DNA of 64,000 nucleotides from Muscardinus avellanarius. Its lineage: Eukaryota > Chordata > Mammalia > Rodentia > Gliridae. Each line of letters starts with the position of its first letter. Position 1 is the stretch's first letter. The translations under genes and the position numbers were made by a program. This document shows positions 25,385 to 38,231 of this stretch, piece after piece. The notes under the pieces are model-generated. The model was not told where the DNA came from and ran no database searches. It saw nothing but the letters and a program-made list of their open reading frames with translations. The stretch lies in the NCBI GenBank assembly GCA_963383645.1, contig OY726571.1, positions 25,248,116 to 25,312,115 on the forward strand, written 5' to 3'.

Positions 25385-25795
25385 ACCAGTTCTCTTTCCC
25401 AGGCCTGGCTCTCCCAAATTCCTGGGAAATCTATAGATTCTAGAGTTAACTTAAAGAAAAGTTCCCTTTATTGTTAACAGGATAGATAAGATATCTTGAG
25501 AAACCCATAATTCAGGACACTGATTTTAGGGGCTGATTTTTTATAAGCACTGATAAGCCAAGGATATTTCTATATTCCATGTAGGAATATAGATATGATA
25601 GAAAGTTTATCTATTGATCAGATAATAAAGACTTTTATCAACCTGAGGAACAGACCACCGGCAACCACCTAGAAACTGAGCTCACCACCACCTGCCTGAG
25701 TTCACCCTCACATACCTTCTCCTGCCCACCCCTCTTGAAAGCCCCCTATAAAAGAACAGCCCTAAACCCCCAATTTATCTTACTAAGGATGCATA
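25385..25795 (+). mobile_element. Possible LTR remnant (U3 with TATA box)
   Basis: AT-rich sequence gives way to a C-rich promoter-like stretch (ACCTAGAAACTGAGCTCACC ... GCCCCCTATAAAAGAACAGC, TATA at about 25747). This U3-like layout suggests an LTR, but no TG/CA ends or target duplication were found, so it may be a chance promoter-like sequence. Confidence 0.3.
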
Positions 25796-27441
25796 AAAGA
25801 GAAAGTGTGGCAAAAGACATTTTACTTTACTAGTTTGCTATTCAAATTTCTATCACCCAGAAAATTGCTTGTAATGGAATTTATAGTGTGCTTATGTGCC
25901 AATAATCCAAGCCACATGTGTTCAGATTTTATGGTGGGGAAAAAAATTGCAACAGATGCTAAAACTCCTTTTAGGGTCAAAATCTAAACATAGCATCTCA
26001 AATCCAAGGGATAAACTTCTGAGATCAGGACTTTCAATTCTTTTTAAGACAATAAGCGCCTCCCTGCCAAATAAACCTGAAACACTATCCAACATGCCTC
26101 ATTTTAGTAATGAAGGGCTCGAAGGAGGGTAGGGAAGTATCTGAGGTCAAGGGTGGAAGGAGAGAAACAAAGAACCAGGCTTCATTTTCCTCAAGACAAG
26201 AATTTTAATGTCCTAGAGGAAGCAGCAGGGAAGGGCTGGAGTGACTGAGATGTCAAAGAAATAATCTCACAAAAGAAATACCGCACTTGAGGCAAGCAGC
26301 CACTTCTCATTAATGTCTACCCGCTAGCAAATGGTGAGGGTCGGGCATACACACACATTCTGCAGAGCAGCTTTTAGTTGGCAGACAAGGATTTATAAAG
26401 AAGGAGAGCTAAAACAAGTATTAAATAACTATGCAGAGTCGGTCCTGGAAATGTTTAAAATATAACAATTTCTGGGGCAATTCATCTGGATAATAAATGC
26501 CTCTGCTTGAGGAAGGACATGGAGTTGAGGTTCTTTTATTGTGAACTGACAGGAAGGACTTCACCAGAGGAGAGCTAATGACCTTGTTTCTACAGTGCTC
26601 AGACATCAGTCAGCTGCCACACAATTGCTTGTGGGAGAAAGGCTATGGGGGTGAAGGAGCTGCCCTTCATGTGGTAGTTCCTAACGATGCTGATGGATAC
26701 CTCGGCCTCAGCATGCAGCACCATGCTTGACACTGCTGGGAATCACGGTTCTCCCTTACTTCTAGCAACGCTGAGTAAACACTTACCAAGAAGGTTAAGA
26801 CATCAGAAGAATGAAATTCTTTGGGTGACTCAAGGAAGTCAGAGATCTTTTCTGTTGGGCTAAAGAGAAATGGGACAGCATCCCCACCCCCTTCCTTTGT
26901 CTTCCCTCACATCTGCTTGGTGGATTTCTTCTCTAGGTCTTGGGTGAACTGCTTCAGGTAACATCAGCAGTCTATATTTTTTGGTGAGGACTCAACAATC
27001 TCAATTGAATTTGATGAATTATTGTTGAGTAATTGTGTAATGAATTATTGTTTACAAGAGTAAAGCATTGAGTTAGACCCAACAGTTTAAAGAGCTAGGA
27101 GAAAATAATGTCTGGTTAGTTGTAAAAAAAAAAAAAATGTCTGGTTAGTTGTCAAAAAAAAAAAAAAGCAAAAAATACTACCTACTACAGCCCTGTTTTT
27201 CCATTTGAAATTGGCCAGATACTTAATCCCTCTAAGCCTTTTTTCCAGGACTATGATAATGTTGAAATATGATAATGAGCATGAAATTGTGTAAATTGCA
27301 AACCAAAATGTAAATGAAAGCTGTTAGTATTTTGGAACCCTGTCCTCTACCAGGTTACAATCTAGCAATGTGATTCTTAAACAAAAGGACCATATAATTT
27401 GTTGAGAATGAAATGGTGTTATTAATAATGTAAGAATTGGG
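25796..27441. other. Unremarkable unique DNA
   Basis: No repeat or exon recognised. The only local feature is a tandem copy of TGTCTGGTTAGTTG plus an A14 run at about 27110-27168. Confidence 0.5.
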
Positions 27442-27648
27442 ACCAGTGTTTCAGGCCTGTAATCCTAACTACTTGAGAGGCTGAGGCCATAGGATCACAG
27501 TTTAGAAGTCAGACTGAGTAACTCAGAAAGATACCGTCTCAAAACAAAATTTAAAAAGGCAGGGGAGGGTACCTAAGTATGTAGCTCAGTAGTAGAGCAC
27601 TTGTCTAGCTAGCATGCATGAGGAGCTAAGGTTCAATCCCCATTAAAA
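27442..27648 (+). mobile_element. Older B1-ID SINE with a complete ID half
   Basis: The B1 half is diverged (CAGGCCTGTAATCCTAACTA). The ID half retains the tRNA-like A and B boxes without the usual deletion (TAGCTCAGTAGTAGAGCACT; GGTTCAATCCCCATT), so it may represent the ancestral dimer. Confidence 0.75.
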
Positions 27649-27694
27649 TAAATAGACAGGAAAAATATGAGAACCAGCACTGGGAAAACTCATA

Positions 27695-28042
27695 CTATAA
27701 TGGCTGGGATTGATAATGCCTCCATAACCCTCACAGAAGCAAGGTAATGTTGGTGGCTAAGAAGGGGCCCATGGGGGTGTGGCCTTGGGGATTATATGGT
27801 TCCTCCTCCCCCCTACTTCTTTTCTCTTCTCTTTCATCCATGCTTCTGGCAGCCACACTATGAGAGCAAAGCCTTGAGCTCCCTCTCTCTGCTACCTGCC
27901 ACCAACCCCTGAGCTCCAAAGACCCGGCCTTTCATAGACTAAACCTCTAAATCTCCAAAACTGTGAGCAAATAAATATTCCTTCCTCTGATTTGCCTGGT
28001 CAGTTGTTTTTTATTACAGCAGTGAAAATATTGACCAGGACA
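27695..28042 (+). mobile_element. MaLR-type LTR
   Basis: It contains GGGGATTATATGGTTCCTCC, TTCTGGCAGCCACACTATGA, AAACTGTGAGCAAATAAATA and ATTACAGCAGTGAAAATATT, in the order found in rodent MaLR (ORR1/MT-like) LTRs, including the AATAAA. The exact subfamily is not assigned. Confidence 0.65.
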
Positions 28043-29049
28043 GGGACAGATCATCAACTTTTCTTAAAGACAATGAATAAACAATTCACAGACAAGATGA
28101 ACTGTTAAAATAAAATCTTCATGGCCAAAATTTAGGGGTATATAAAGTGGATTTGTGTTTGAGTATTCATATTCTTATTGAAAAATTCTTTAAAATCAAG
28201 AATGTGGTTCTGTTTTGCTATTTCTAACTTTGAACATGAAGGTTTATCTAAAATAGAATTGTTCATGTGTTATTATGGTTAGATTATAATATCTAAGCTG
28301 CTCACAGCTTGAAAATAAACTGTTCACAGCTTGAAAATATTCCTTTATTCATTATATCAGGGGCACCACAATAACATCATAATAACCAGCTTAATTTGGA
28401 ATATATAAGTGAAAACTGGCAATGAAAGTACTTCAAAAAGGAAAGTCTTCTACACTGTTTGATAAACAATTATGTAACTTAATTTAAAAATAAGGAAAAG
28501 TGAAAGTAGGTCTTATAAAACAATTGAATTACTAAATATATTCCACAATATTAAAAGTGCAATTTTGTAATTTGATTTCTGTATACTGTCAATAAAATTA
28601 TGTTTTACCTGATGAATGAGGGTTTTAGAAAGATGCTATTGTCAGGGATTTGAGTAATAAAATAAAATAGTGAAGAAGACATTGAGTTTTTACTGCTAAT
28701 TTAGTTCCTTGGGTTTGCATTGTCAATCAAAGTACGGTAATAATGCTTAAAAGACTTACCTGATAAATATGCTCCATGTTCAGAATGGAGGATTCGCTGT
28801 GCTTGTTCAATTTTATTGCATCCTCAATCAAATGAAATTGGGGAAGGCTGCTATGAAATGAATCTATTTTCTACAGTTTGTTCCTGATAAGCTATATTGC
28901 AGCCCTAACAAAAATAAGGAGACAATGAATCATCAATATATAACCAACCAAAACAAAGCAAACAAACAAAAAGCAAGGCTCCAAAATACTGTCCTAGCAA
29001 CAGGCCTTTGGAGACAGAAATCAGTTAATCGAAAGTATTTATATGTTAG
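28043..29049. other. AT-rich unique DNA
   Basis: Nothing recognised. A short direct duplication of CTCACAGCTTGAAAATA lies near 28305-28340. Confidence 0.5.
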
Positions 29050-29415
29050 ACTTAAACTTTTTCACTGAATGAAGTATTATTCTGCCATAAAGAATGAAAT
29101 TATGTAATTTTTCAGGGAAATGGATGGAACTGGAAATGAGAATTTTGAGCTACATAAGTCAGACTCAGAAAAGTATCATATATTTTCTCTCTATATGGAA
29201 GATGGAAGGAAAAAAAGGGAGATTCCATGAAATTAGAAATGAGACCATTAGGGTAGAGGAAGGGAATTAAGCAGAGGGAGAAGGAAAGGGTAGTGAAGGT
29301 ATTGGGAAGTGAAATTGATCAAATGATCAGATACGTGTGATGTATTATAGCATCTCATAGATGCTACAATAAAACCCACCACCCAGTATAATTAATGTGC
29401 ACCAATTAGAGAGAA
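29050..29415 (+). mobile_element. 5'-truncated L1 (ORF2 end plus 3' UTR)
   Basis: It contains TTATTCTGCCATAAAGAATG, GGAAATGGATGGAACTGGA and TAAGTCAGACTCAGAAAAGT, typical of the L1 ORF2 C-terminus, followed by a purine-rich 3' UTR and ATAATTAATGTGCACCAATT. The reading frame is broken. Confidence 0.8.
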
Positions 29416-29652
29416 AAAATATAATTTAAATTAAATTTTTGCTAAGTGAAGGGATGAATGGCAGGAATGATGCTTAATGCTCTTCACTACTCTCAGTATT
29501 TTCCATGACTCAACCATGAAAATGGAAAGCAGATAGAAAGAGACAGAGAAAAATGAAACAGGGTAAGGGAGAATGAGATAGGAGGGAAGTCATAAAAATG
29601 GAAACCCACACTCTAAAACACAGGAAACACAACTTAGCTGGATTTTTAAATT

Positions 29653-30120
29653 TGTGTGTGTGTTACTGGGGATTGAACCCAGGGGGGATTCTACCTCGGA
29701 GTTACACTCCCAGCCCTATTTTTTCTTTTTTAATTTGGAAACAGAATCTCACTAGATTGATGAGAGTTTCACTACTTGCTGAGGCTGTCCTCGAACCTGA
29801 GGTCCTCCTGTCTCAGCCTCCCAAGTACTGGGATTACAAGCACATGCCATCAAGCCCGGCTTAACTGGATATATTGGTTGATATGATGCGTCATTTAAAA
29901 ATTGTTGCTTCAAGCCGGGCGTGGTGGCGCACGCTTGTAATCCCCGCGCTTGGGAGGCAGAGACAGGAGGATCACGCAGGTTCGAAGCCAGCCACGCGCA
30001 CTGGCTTAGGAGACCCTGTTTCCAAATAAAAATGTAAAAATAGGTCTGGGAGTGTAGCCCAGAGATAGAAGGGCTTCCAGGAACCCCAGTACCACCAAAA
30101 AAAAAAAAAAAAAAAAAAAA
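29653..30120. mobile_element. Two B1-ID SINEs in opposite orientation
   Basis: One on minus (29653-29863), one on plus (29915-30120, with an A31 tail and a near-perfect duplication AAATTGTTGCTTCAAG at about 29899 and 30121). They can pair as an inverted repeat. A short ID remnant follows at 30187-30230. Confidence 0.9.
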
Positions 30121-30230
30121 AAATTGTTGCTTCAAGAAAAAAAATTGAGGCACAAGCAAAACATATGCGCCAATGGGAAGTGGGCAAAGGTAGAATGTCC
30201 CTGGGTTAAGTTCCCACTAATTAAAAAAAA

Positions 30231-31317
30231 AGCATAAATCCTTGTGTACTTTGGACCTCTAATTATTTTACACTCCATGGAGTTTGTGCCTTGGAGAAAG
30301 CGCAGATCATATAAAGACTATCCTCTTCTCTTCCTCTCGTGCTGACTTTTCACCCCATTCTAAACATAAAGAGTAATAATCTTCACTAAGAATTATCAAT
30401 AGTTAGAGAAAAGAACCTGAGAAAAGGGGAGAAAAAGCCCAAGATAAGCCAGGAAGGGTACAAGTATATGAAGATTCTATTTAATAATTGGGAATGGCAA
30501 ATACAGATATGTTATCCTGAGTCACCGAGGGAAGAAATTCATTATATGGCTTAGACTTCAGTAAAGCCAAGGCAGGAGGGCCCCACTGTGTAATAGCGTA
30601 GGACTCTTCACTGTGTATGGAAGAAGTTCTAATCCCTTCCAAGAGAGCCCTGAGGTACCAGAAACTCAGGGAGAGGGAAGAAACAGAGGGCGCTGTGTAA
30701 GTACGCTGAGCCAGGATTCTTTACGTTTATTCGTTCGTAAACAGGAATCTGTGATTTGAAAGCCTTCCAGGGTAGTGACATTGATTTCTAAAACTAATTA
30801 AACCAACAAGAAATGCATGAAACCGAGAAAGGGAGCAAGTTTAAGGCAGCACTGGGCTACACCACAATCGCGGGATGCTTCAGAAGTAACTGAACTTTCT
30901 GACTGTTCTTGACCTACAGATTTTCCTTTGCTCTGCTTATACTGCTGAATCACATACGTTGAGAATAAGCAAAAGCAATGGTTGTTGTAATTACTTTCTT
31001 AATAGTGACTGTTTTGACCCGATGTGAATTAATATTCTTATACTTTTTAAGGAACGCTGCATTTGACCAACTGTGCTTATTCTAAATCACTGGGGAAGGA
31101 ATGTGGCTTACTACACTTCTAGCAAAACTTTCTTTTGTTTTTATTTCTAATCCCAATGTCACCAACTCCAATTTTCTAGAAGTTAAGCTTTGCTTCTAAC
31201 TATGTACCCGCAGGTAAATGACCTAATGTCTATAATTTAAGATATTTATTTCCTAAATTGTACCGTAACTCAAATATCCCCTACAAATGGAAAATTCTGC
31301 AGTTTAAAAATAACAGC
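30231..31317. other. Unique DNA
   Basis: No repeat or exon recognised. Confidence 0.5.
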
Positions 31318-31429
31318 TGCCAGGCGTGGTGGCGCACGCTTGTAATCCTCGCGCTTGGGAGGGAAGGATCGCGCAGGAGTGTAGCCCAGAGGTAGAAGGC
31401 CCCTGGGTTCCATCCCCAGTACCACCAAA

Positions 31430-31476
<47 letters not shown>

Positions 31477-31856
31477 CAACTGAGCCAAAATAGGCATCTA
31501 TGTTAAACTATAAGAACTTAATTTGGATACAGAACATATTTTCTCTCATTTGCAAGGTTAGGATCTGTGAATTCAGTGGCAATGTTAGATTGAACAAAGT
31601 AACACTATCTACATAACACACAGACACACACAATAAAAACAAAAGCAAAGCTGAGCGTGGTATCGCACTCTTGTAATCCCAGTACTAGAGAGGCTGAGAC
31701 AGGAGGATCACAGGTTCAAGGCCAGCCTCAGCTACTTAGTGAAGCCATCTGCAACTCAGTGAGAACTTGTTTCAAAATAAAGAATAAATGATAGGGCTGA
31801 GGGTATAGCTCAGAGGTAGAATGCCCCTGGGTTCCATCCCTAGTTCCAAAATAAAA
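31318..31856 (+). mobile_element. Two B1-ID SINEs (31318-31474, 31651-31856)
   Basis: The first has an internal deletion joining GCGCTTGGGAGGGAAGGATC to the ID half and a (AAAT)n tail; AATAACAGCTG and AATAACAACTG flank it. The second is full length. Confidence 0.9.
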
Positions 31857-32097
31857 TGAGATGTCTGGCTAATGATTAATAAAACATTCATTGAGTGACT
31901 AAATGGTAGATAGCAATCATTCAAGTTCACTAAAAACCTACAATAATGCTTCATAGCAAAGCTTTCACCTATGAGACTGTTTACATAATCAAATTCATAG
32001 AGAAGTTAGTCAAATATGCTGTAAACCTTGCCAGCGGGCTGAAAATCCTCTTACTGGATTACAAGACCAAAGCCAGATGTAAGGTTTAAAGGGAAGC

Positions 32098-32560
32098 CTT
32101 TTTTTTTTTTTTTTTTTTTTTGGTACTGGGAATTAAACCCAGGGGCACTCTACTTCTGAGCTTCTGAGCTACACTCCAAGCTTTTTTTATTTTTTATTTT
32201 TTATTTTAAAATAGGGTCTTGCTGAGGGTCTTGCTAAATTGCTGAGGCTGGTCTTGAGCCTATCTGTAGTCAAATACTTGGAAAAGCCTTTCTTGCTTGC
32301 TTGCTTGCTTGCTTTTTTTCTTTCTTTCTTTCTTTTTTTTTTTTTTTTCAGTACTGGGGATGGAACCCAGGGGCATTCTACCTCTGAACTACACCCCCAC
32401 CCCTATTCTTTTCTTTATTCTGAAACAGGGTTTCACTAAGTTATAGAGGGCCCCATTAAGTAGCTGAGGCTGTCGGCGAGTCACGATCCTCCTCCCTCAG
32501 CTTCCCAGGTACCGGGCTTATAAGCATGTGCCACCATTCCCGGCTTGGAAAGCCTTTCTT
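32098..32560 (-). mobile_element. Old SINE interrupted by a younger SINE
   Basis: A partial minus copy (32098-32277) is followed by (CTTG)n and (CTTT)n (32295-32349) and a full minus copy to 32545. CTTGGAAAAGCCTTTCTT (about 32277) and CTTGGAAAGCCTTTCTT (32544) are the younger copy's target duplication. Confidence 0.88.
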
Positions 32561-33087
32561 AATAGTAATCTTATTCTCCTTTACTATTGTCTTCAAAGAA
32601 AATTGAATATTACTCAAAACAAACAGGTAAAAAGAAAAGGAAATAAAATATTGAGTACATTTAAAGTCTTTAACTTTTATAAAATAAAAATACTTATTTA
32701 TCTTCACTCCAGGAAAAAAAACACTTTCTCTCCTTCCTTTCCCTTTTGGCCTAGCCAACTGACACAGCAGTGTCACCTTTGAAGTTCTGATAAGGCATCC
32801 CGGGAAGGCAGCAGTTCTCCACTCGGTGTTGAGTCTGCCCATGTTTCTCGATCAATGACTAGCTGATTTACAATTAATTTGTTAACAATATTTACAATTT
32901 CAAAGTTTCTACATTTTTATTGCATTAAATAAATTTTAAAATCTTTCCCAAACAGAATAATATAATATTCACTCACCTCTGATACACTTTCTGAGTAGCA
33001 TGAGAGGGAGTTATATTTATACTTATGCCAGAGAATTTAGGATAACTCAGGTTTTGACCATAGGAAAATACTAGGCATGTGAAGGTC

Positions 33088-33562
33088 ATCTGTCTTAGTC
33101 TGTATTGTGTTGCTGTAACAAAATACCTGAAGCTGGGTAAATTTTAAAAGAAAACAAAATTTGCTTACCACATCATTTGAGAGCTGAAAAATCCAAGATC
33201 AGGTAGCCCCATTTGCTTGGCCTCTAGAAAAGCCTTCTATGTTACAACATAACAGATCTCATCCCACAGTGGGGTGCTTGAAAGAAAAGGAGCAAGAGAC
33301 AGGTTAACATAATAAAAGAGGAAGCAAAAGTCCAGTGAGTTAGCCTGCTCCTGTGGGAGACAACCCATTCCCATGAGATCCAACCCACTCCATGAGACCA
33401 GCATGGATCCTTTCCAAGGGCAGTCACAACCCAATCCCTCCCACTAGGCCCCTCGCATCTCTTAAAGTTCTTCCACTTTTGAATACCATGACACTGGGGA
33501 CTAATCTCCTAAGGTATGAATCTTTGAGGGACAACCCATGTCTAACATATAGCAACACCCAC
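33088..33562 (-). mobile_element. MaLR (MST/THE-like) LTR
   Basis: The plus strand has TTAGTCTGTATTGTGTTGCT, GTAACAAAATACCTGAAGCT, CACTAGGCCCCTCGCATCTC and GGGACAACCCATGTCTAACA. This is the reverse complement of an MST-type LTR running from 33562 to about 33088. Confidence 0.75.
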
Positions 33563-36500
33563 TGGTATCTCAATGAAACAAGACTGAGAACTCTAGGGAG
33601 TTCCTGGTGATTTCATCACCACCTTTCCCTTCTTGGCCTCTCAAGATCCTTGGACTGTTCTGGTTGAGAAGAGGGCTGAACGTAGGAGTTCTTTCCTGGG
33701 TAAAATCCTAAGGAAGCAGTGCACATCCGACTGAAAATACAGGACTATCCTGTGAATACGATGATAAAAGGCAAGAGTGGGAAAGAATAAAGTCTTGTCT
33801 ACGTAGGCAATGCTTTTGAAAAGGCCGAATTCAAACTTTTTAACCATCAAGCATCACCTAACTTAGGAGGTGATCCCCCTACCTACACTAAATGAGCCTC
33901 CGCTTTTCACTCACTGTCTTCAAATTTCTCTTAAAAGAGACATACTTAACAGCTCATTGATATTTTTCAATCCAACAGGAAATGTGCCATTTGTACCAGT
34001 AATAAGAAAGGGAAGACCATTATCTCAATTGCTGATTTCAGCCAATCCAGTAAGTAAATAGCCTGGGCCCAATCTCTATAGACAGTTAAACTGTGCAGTA
34101 CTTGATAAATGCTCCTGTGTGGCTGATCTAAAGCAAAACAAAGGGCACTTCTGGATAAAAGACAGTTGCAAAAATTAACATTAGATTCTAGAGGAGATTG
34201 CAGATGCAGGATCAGACACTACCCTAGCGAGAGCGTTACCTATTACAAAAGAGTGATGGTTATTAAAAGAACAATAAGCCGCTGCTGATACATTTAAAGC
34301 ATTCTGCAATCAATTTTAAGATAAGTAACAGTGCCTGAAGTTGAGTACAATAAGATATCGAAAAACCGGTGGTTCTGCTTTATCATTTGAGATTTACAGC
34401 CTAAGGGGAAAAACAGCATAAAATATAAACCCCATCCAAATGCTTAACAAAGCCTTGCGATTAACTTTCCATTATCACAAGCAAACTTGGTGTAATGGGA
34501 ATTTTTAAAGAAAGATGTGGGTCCTAGGAATGATGAAGTTTGGTAACTCAGACCCCGGATCTTTCAAAAACTTATATCTTCCTTTTCACCCAATTATAAA
34601 ATCCTTGCCAGAAGCAGGGAAAATCTATATGCTAATCATATTTCCAATCGGGCTAAAACTGAAGGAAGGAAAGAGGACAGCATAAATCTGACTCAGAGGG
34701 CAAAAGGACTGGCGTGAAAATAAGTGATTAAAAGATTCTAAAATGTCCGGCTCTGCTGAGTAATAACCAAGAGGAGACGTGACTGTCATTGGAATCCGTC
34801 CACAGAGCAAACAATCACCAAAGTCATTACTGAACTGAATAGAAGGAATAAATTGGGACGGAATTAAGAACAGAGAAATGCGAACTAAATATGCACGATG
34901 AGAAGCACTGCCAAGAGAGTGAAACATCTAAACATCTCCCCGGGGATAATTATGAGCCGTCATCTCAGGAGGCTTCGGAAAAGGTCAGGCTCTACCATGA
35001 CCCAAATAGGCATTTCATCCCGTCCTTTGAATTGGAAAAGGCCTTCTTAAAAGAGCAAGTTTGTGGTTTTTAAAGAGAGTAATTGTCTAAAATTCTCCAA
35101 CACATGATGTTAGTTTTAGAAAAAGGAAGAAAACAAAGACCATGGGGGAAAGGCAGGTTGCTGGCAAGCTGAGAGGTGGTAGGAAACACCACCCTGTCTA
35201 GACTGTTCAGAAAATCACAGCAGACCTGTTCCCGACAACAGGCTTCTGCACTGGCTCTCTTAAGAGAAATGGCACAGGCATCTACCCATCCAGCCGCATG
35301 AAGTGGTTTTTCCTAGCAATAGCCTCAGCAGTTGGTGACGACTTGCCACATAAATTTTTTTTGTCCTGAAACTAAAAAATAATTCTCTAAGCACCACCGG
35401 AAGCTGGCCTCCATAACATTGTGTATTTTTGACAAATGGAATTTAGCAGAGTGGTGGCTCGGAACACAAGCCACAAGCCCTGCTTCTGTTCAAACAGACC
35501 TGGGTTCAGCTCTGATAGTTGCTTTGTGATGGCTGACCTGAACATCACTTTTCAATGACCCAAATTCTCAGCTAAAAATGAGGTAATGTTTTGTACCTTT
35601 AGCAGTCAGAATTCTTGGTTGCAATGAATTACAATGGAAATGTTAAGCAGAAACGAAATCTATTGAAAGGCTGTTAGAAAGCTCAGAAAACCAGCAGTAG
35701 AAACTAATAAGAAAATGGATGGGAACTAAAACAGGTGAATCACACCTCCATGGGAAAGATTATATCACAAAAACTGTCTTGATAGGACATCAATGTATGA
35801 ATTGCGGCCACCACTGCGATGGGACCCACGCTGCTAAGAGTCTGCTGCTCCCAGACACTGGGTGCTGTCTCTGTCCACTCTTTTATTTGCCATTGAGTGA
35901 TGAATACCAAGAAATCTCTGCCTCTTGCTTCTCTCACACTTATTACCCCACTGGGAAGCCCTGATTGGCCAGGCCTGGGCCACCTCTGTACACCATAGGT
36001 TCCAGAGGGGGCAGAGTGTGACTACCTGGTCCCCTTCCTTTTCTTTAGTGGAAAGTAAGACTCAGTCTCCCATTGAGAGTCCCAGAATGGGTGACTTCCT
36101 CCAAATGAAAAAGAGGTTTGAAGGCTGGGAAAGACAGAAAAAAAGACAATTATTTCAGTTCATCCTTTTATCTGCCCAACTTTGACTACTTAAACTTCTC
36201 CCAGAAGTTCCCACCTGACAAAAATGTGACTACATCTATTTAATCAAAAAGATATAAACCGCCTCCCAAATGAAAACAAACATAATAAAACCTCCTCCCC
36301 CAAAGAAAATATCTGTTTTTGCACCAACTCAAACCATGCTCTACAATATTACACACACACACGCACGGATGCATGCACGCACACACTCTCATATGAATCA
36401 CAGCAAAGAAGGAAATATAGGTAGAAAGGAAATCCATGATAATTATATCTCCAGTTGGTTACTAGGCCATAGCTAAAATTTTATTTCATCTTCCGTAGCC

Positions 36501-37710
36501 CATTTGCTGCTCAGAGTTTTATTGCTGGTAAGGTCACCCAAATATTTATTCCTGGGTAATATGAATCCTTGAAAATGAATCTATGTGGAATTTCAGTAAC
36601 CCTCTATTCAATATTATCTCTGAGTTTAGTAGAAGAGAGTACCCTATAATATATCCTAAATATCATAGCGGCCACCTGCTCTCACCCTGATTCTCAGAAT
36701 CAATCACGACAGTCAACACCAAACTCCTCTGTTCCAGTGGCACAAGAAGACCAAAGTAGCCAGGTAGCGGTCTCACTTTCCAAATTAGAAAGCCTATTGT
36801 TTCATTTTCTAGCATACATACTCACTTCTCAAGCACTGAAGGCTCCAACAAGAAGCATCCAAGGTCATAGGAATAGAAACAAAAATGGTGAATTGGTCAT
36901 TAGGTATAATTAATTATATTCCTTGATCCAAGATAGTTATAACTGGAAAAGCACTACATTAGTCCAAAAAATGCAGTTGATATCAGGCTCTATATAGCAC
37001 CTTGCAAAATATTACATGCCAGCTGGCACAGGAAATAAAATTTCAACATGCCTGTCAATCAAGCCAGCTGCCCCTGGATGATACAGAACGTGTGAACACT
37101 AACAAATATCTGAGTATTAGCCTTTCTTAATTCACTGTAAACTCAGTTCTTGATCAGATGCAAAGTTGTGTGGAATACTCTGTTTAACAAAGTCTTTAGT
37201 AAATCCATGATTGTCAGGAATCCAATATTCAGCGAAATCATTAGGCACTGATCACGGAGTGTTTAAATCCTTACATCATGTCACTTTCCAGCTTTCTTAG
37301 ACAGCAGATGCTGCTGCTTGAAGTTCCTCCCAGTGGAAAGACTTACCTTCATCACTCTAAGCTGAGTGGGGGCATAATTGCACTCCACTCCACTTCTAGC
37401 TCATGCAAGCCTCGGGTTCGGACCACTACATCAAGTCAAAACATTTCCTCTTTATTAAAATAGTCTTAGAGAACTCCCATGAGTCCATACGTGTTTCCAC
37501 AGTTGTAAAACAGGATTTGAAAAATTGTAAGAATGAAATAAGTAATTGCACTTAGTCCACAGTCTGATCTGAAGTACTTTTTTAGGTAAGAGCCAAAGTG
37601 TTTGGGTAAGGAAATGAAATCACATACAGATATTTATAAGGATTTAACAGATGAAACATCAATAAATACATTAATGGTCCATATTTACCCTGTTTTCATT
37701 GAGGTTGAGA
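33563..37710. other. Repeat-poor interval
   Basis: Over about 4.1 kb I find only a MIR (35440-35612) and a short (CA)-rich run near 36350. No SINE of the type found every 1-2 kb elsewhere is present. No exon is recognised; frames such as 34891-35073 and 35719-35964 have no family resemblance. Confidence 0.5.
35440..35612 (+). mobile_element. MIR SINE
   Basis: AAACAGACCTGGGTTCAGCT, CTTTGTGATGGCTGACCTGA and AATGACCCAAATTCTCAGCT match the 5' half of MIR. It is one of the few repeats in the 33.6-37.7 kb interval. Confidence 0.7.
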
Positions 37711-37908
37711 TTGGCGGCATGGTGGCCCACACTTACAATCCCAGTACTTGGGAGGCTGAGACAGAAGGATCCCAGGTTTGAGGACGGCCTGAGCAAGTAG
37801 TGAGACTCTCATCAACCTAATGAGACCCTGTTTCAAAATAAAAATAAAATAGGTCTGGGGTGCAGCTTGGAGGTTGAATGTCCCTGGGTTCAAGTTCTAC
37901 TACCATAG
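37711..37908 (+). mobile_element. B1-ID SINE
   Basis: ATTGGCGGCATGGTGGCCCA through GGGTTCAAGTTCTACTACCA; moderately diverged, full length. Confidence 0.85.
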
Positions 37909-37974
37909 GGAAGAAAAGAAGTTAGGCATTTTAAACTCAATTCATGGACACAAATACATGCTCATTTTTTTCTA

Positions 37975-38083
37975 AAAAATATATAAAATGTTTCATGAAT
38001 TTACATGTCATCCTTGAACAGGGGCCATGCCAATCTTCTCTGTATCGTTACAAATTTGGCATAAGTGCTGCCAAAACAAGCAC
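37975..38083 (-). pseudogene. RNU6: U6 snRNA pseudogene
   Basis: The minus strand begins GTGCTTGTTTTGGCAGCAC and runs through AACGATACAGAGAAGATT, GGCATGGCCCC and AAGGATGACA to a T-rich end, covering the whole ~107-nt U6 RNA. The ACAGAGA box and the AAGATT element are intact. Many substitutions elsewhere (for example CGCAAATTCGTGAAGC changed to TGTAAATTCATGAAAC) mark it as a degenerate retroposed copy. No U6-type TATA/PSE promoter is visible upstream of 38083. Confidence 0.9.
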
Positions 38084-38231
38084 TGCATATTCAGTTTTTA
38101 ATGAATTACAAGTGAAAATATTACAGTTCTGTATCAAATGAGAACAACTCTAAGCATTTCTGGTTCCCATAAGTTTTACTTACATTAGACTTCCTATAAC
38201 AGACTATTCTAATTTGATCATAACTTAATTT

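Noticed and set aside
34891..35073. 60-codon frame as an exon
   Set aside because: No flanking splice sites or family similarity that I could support.
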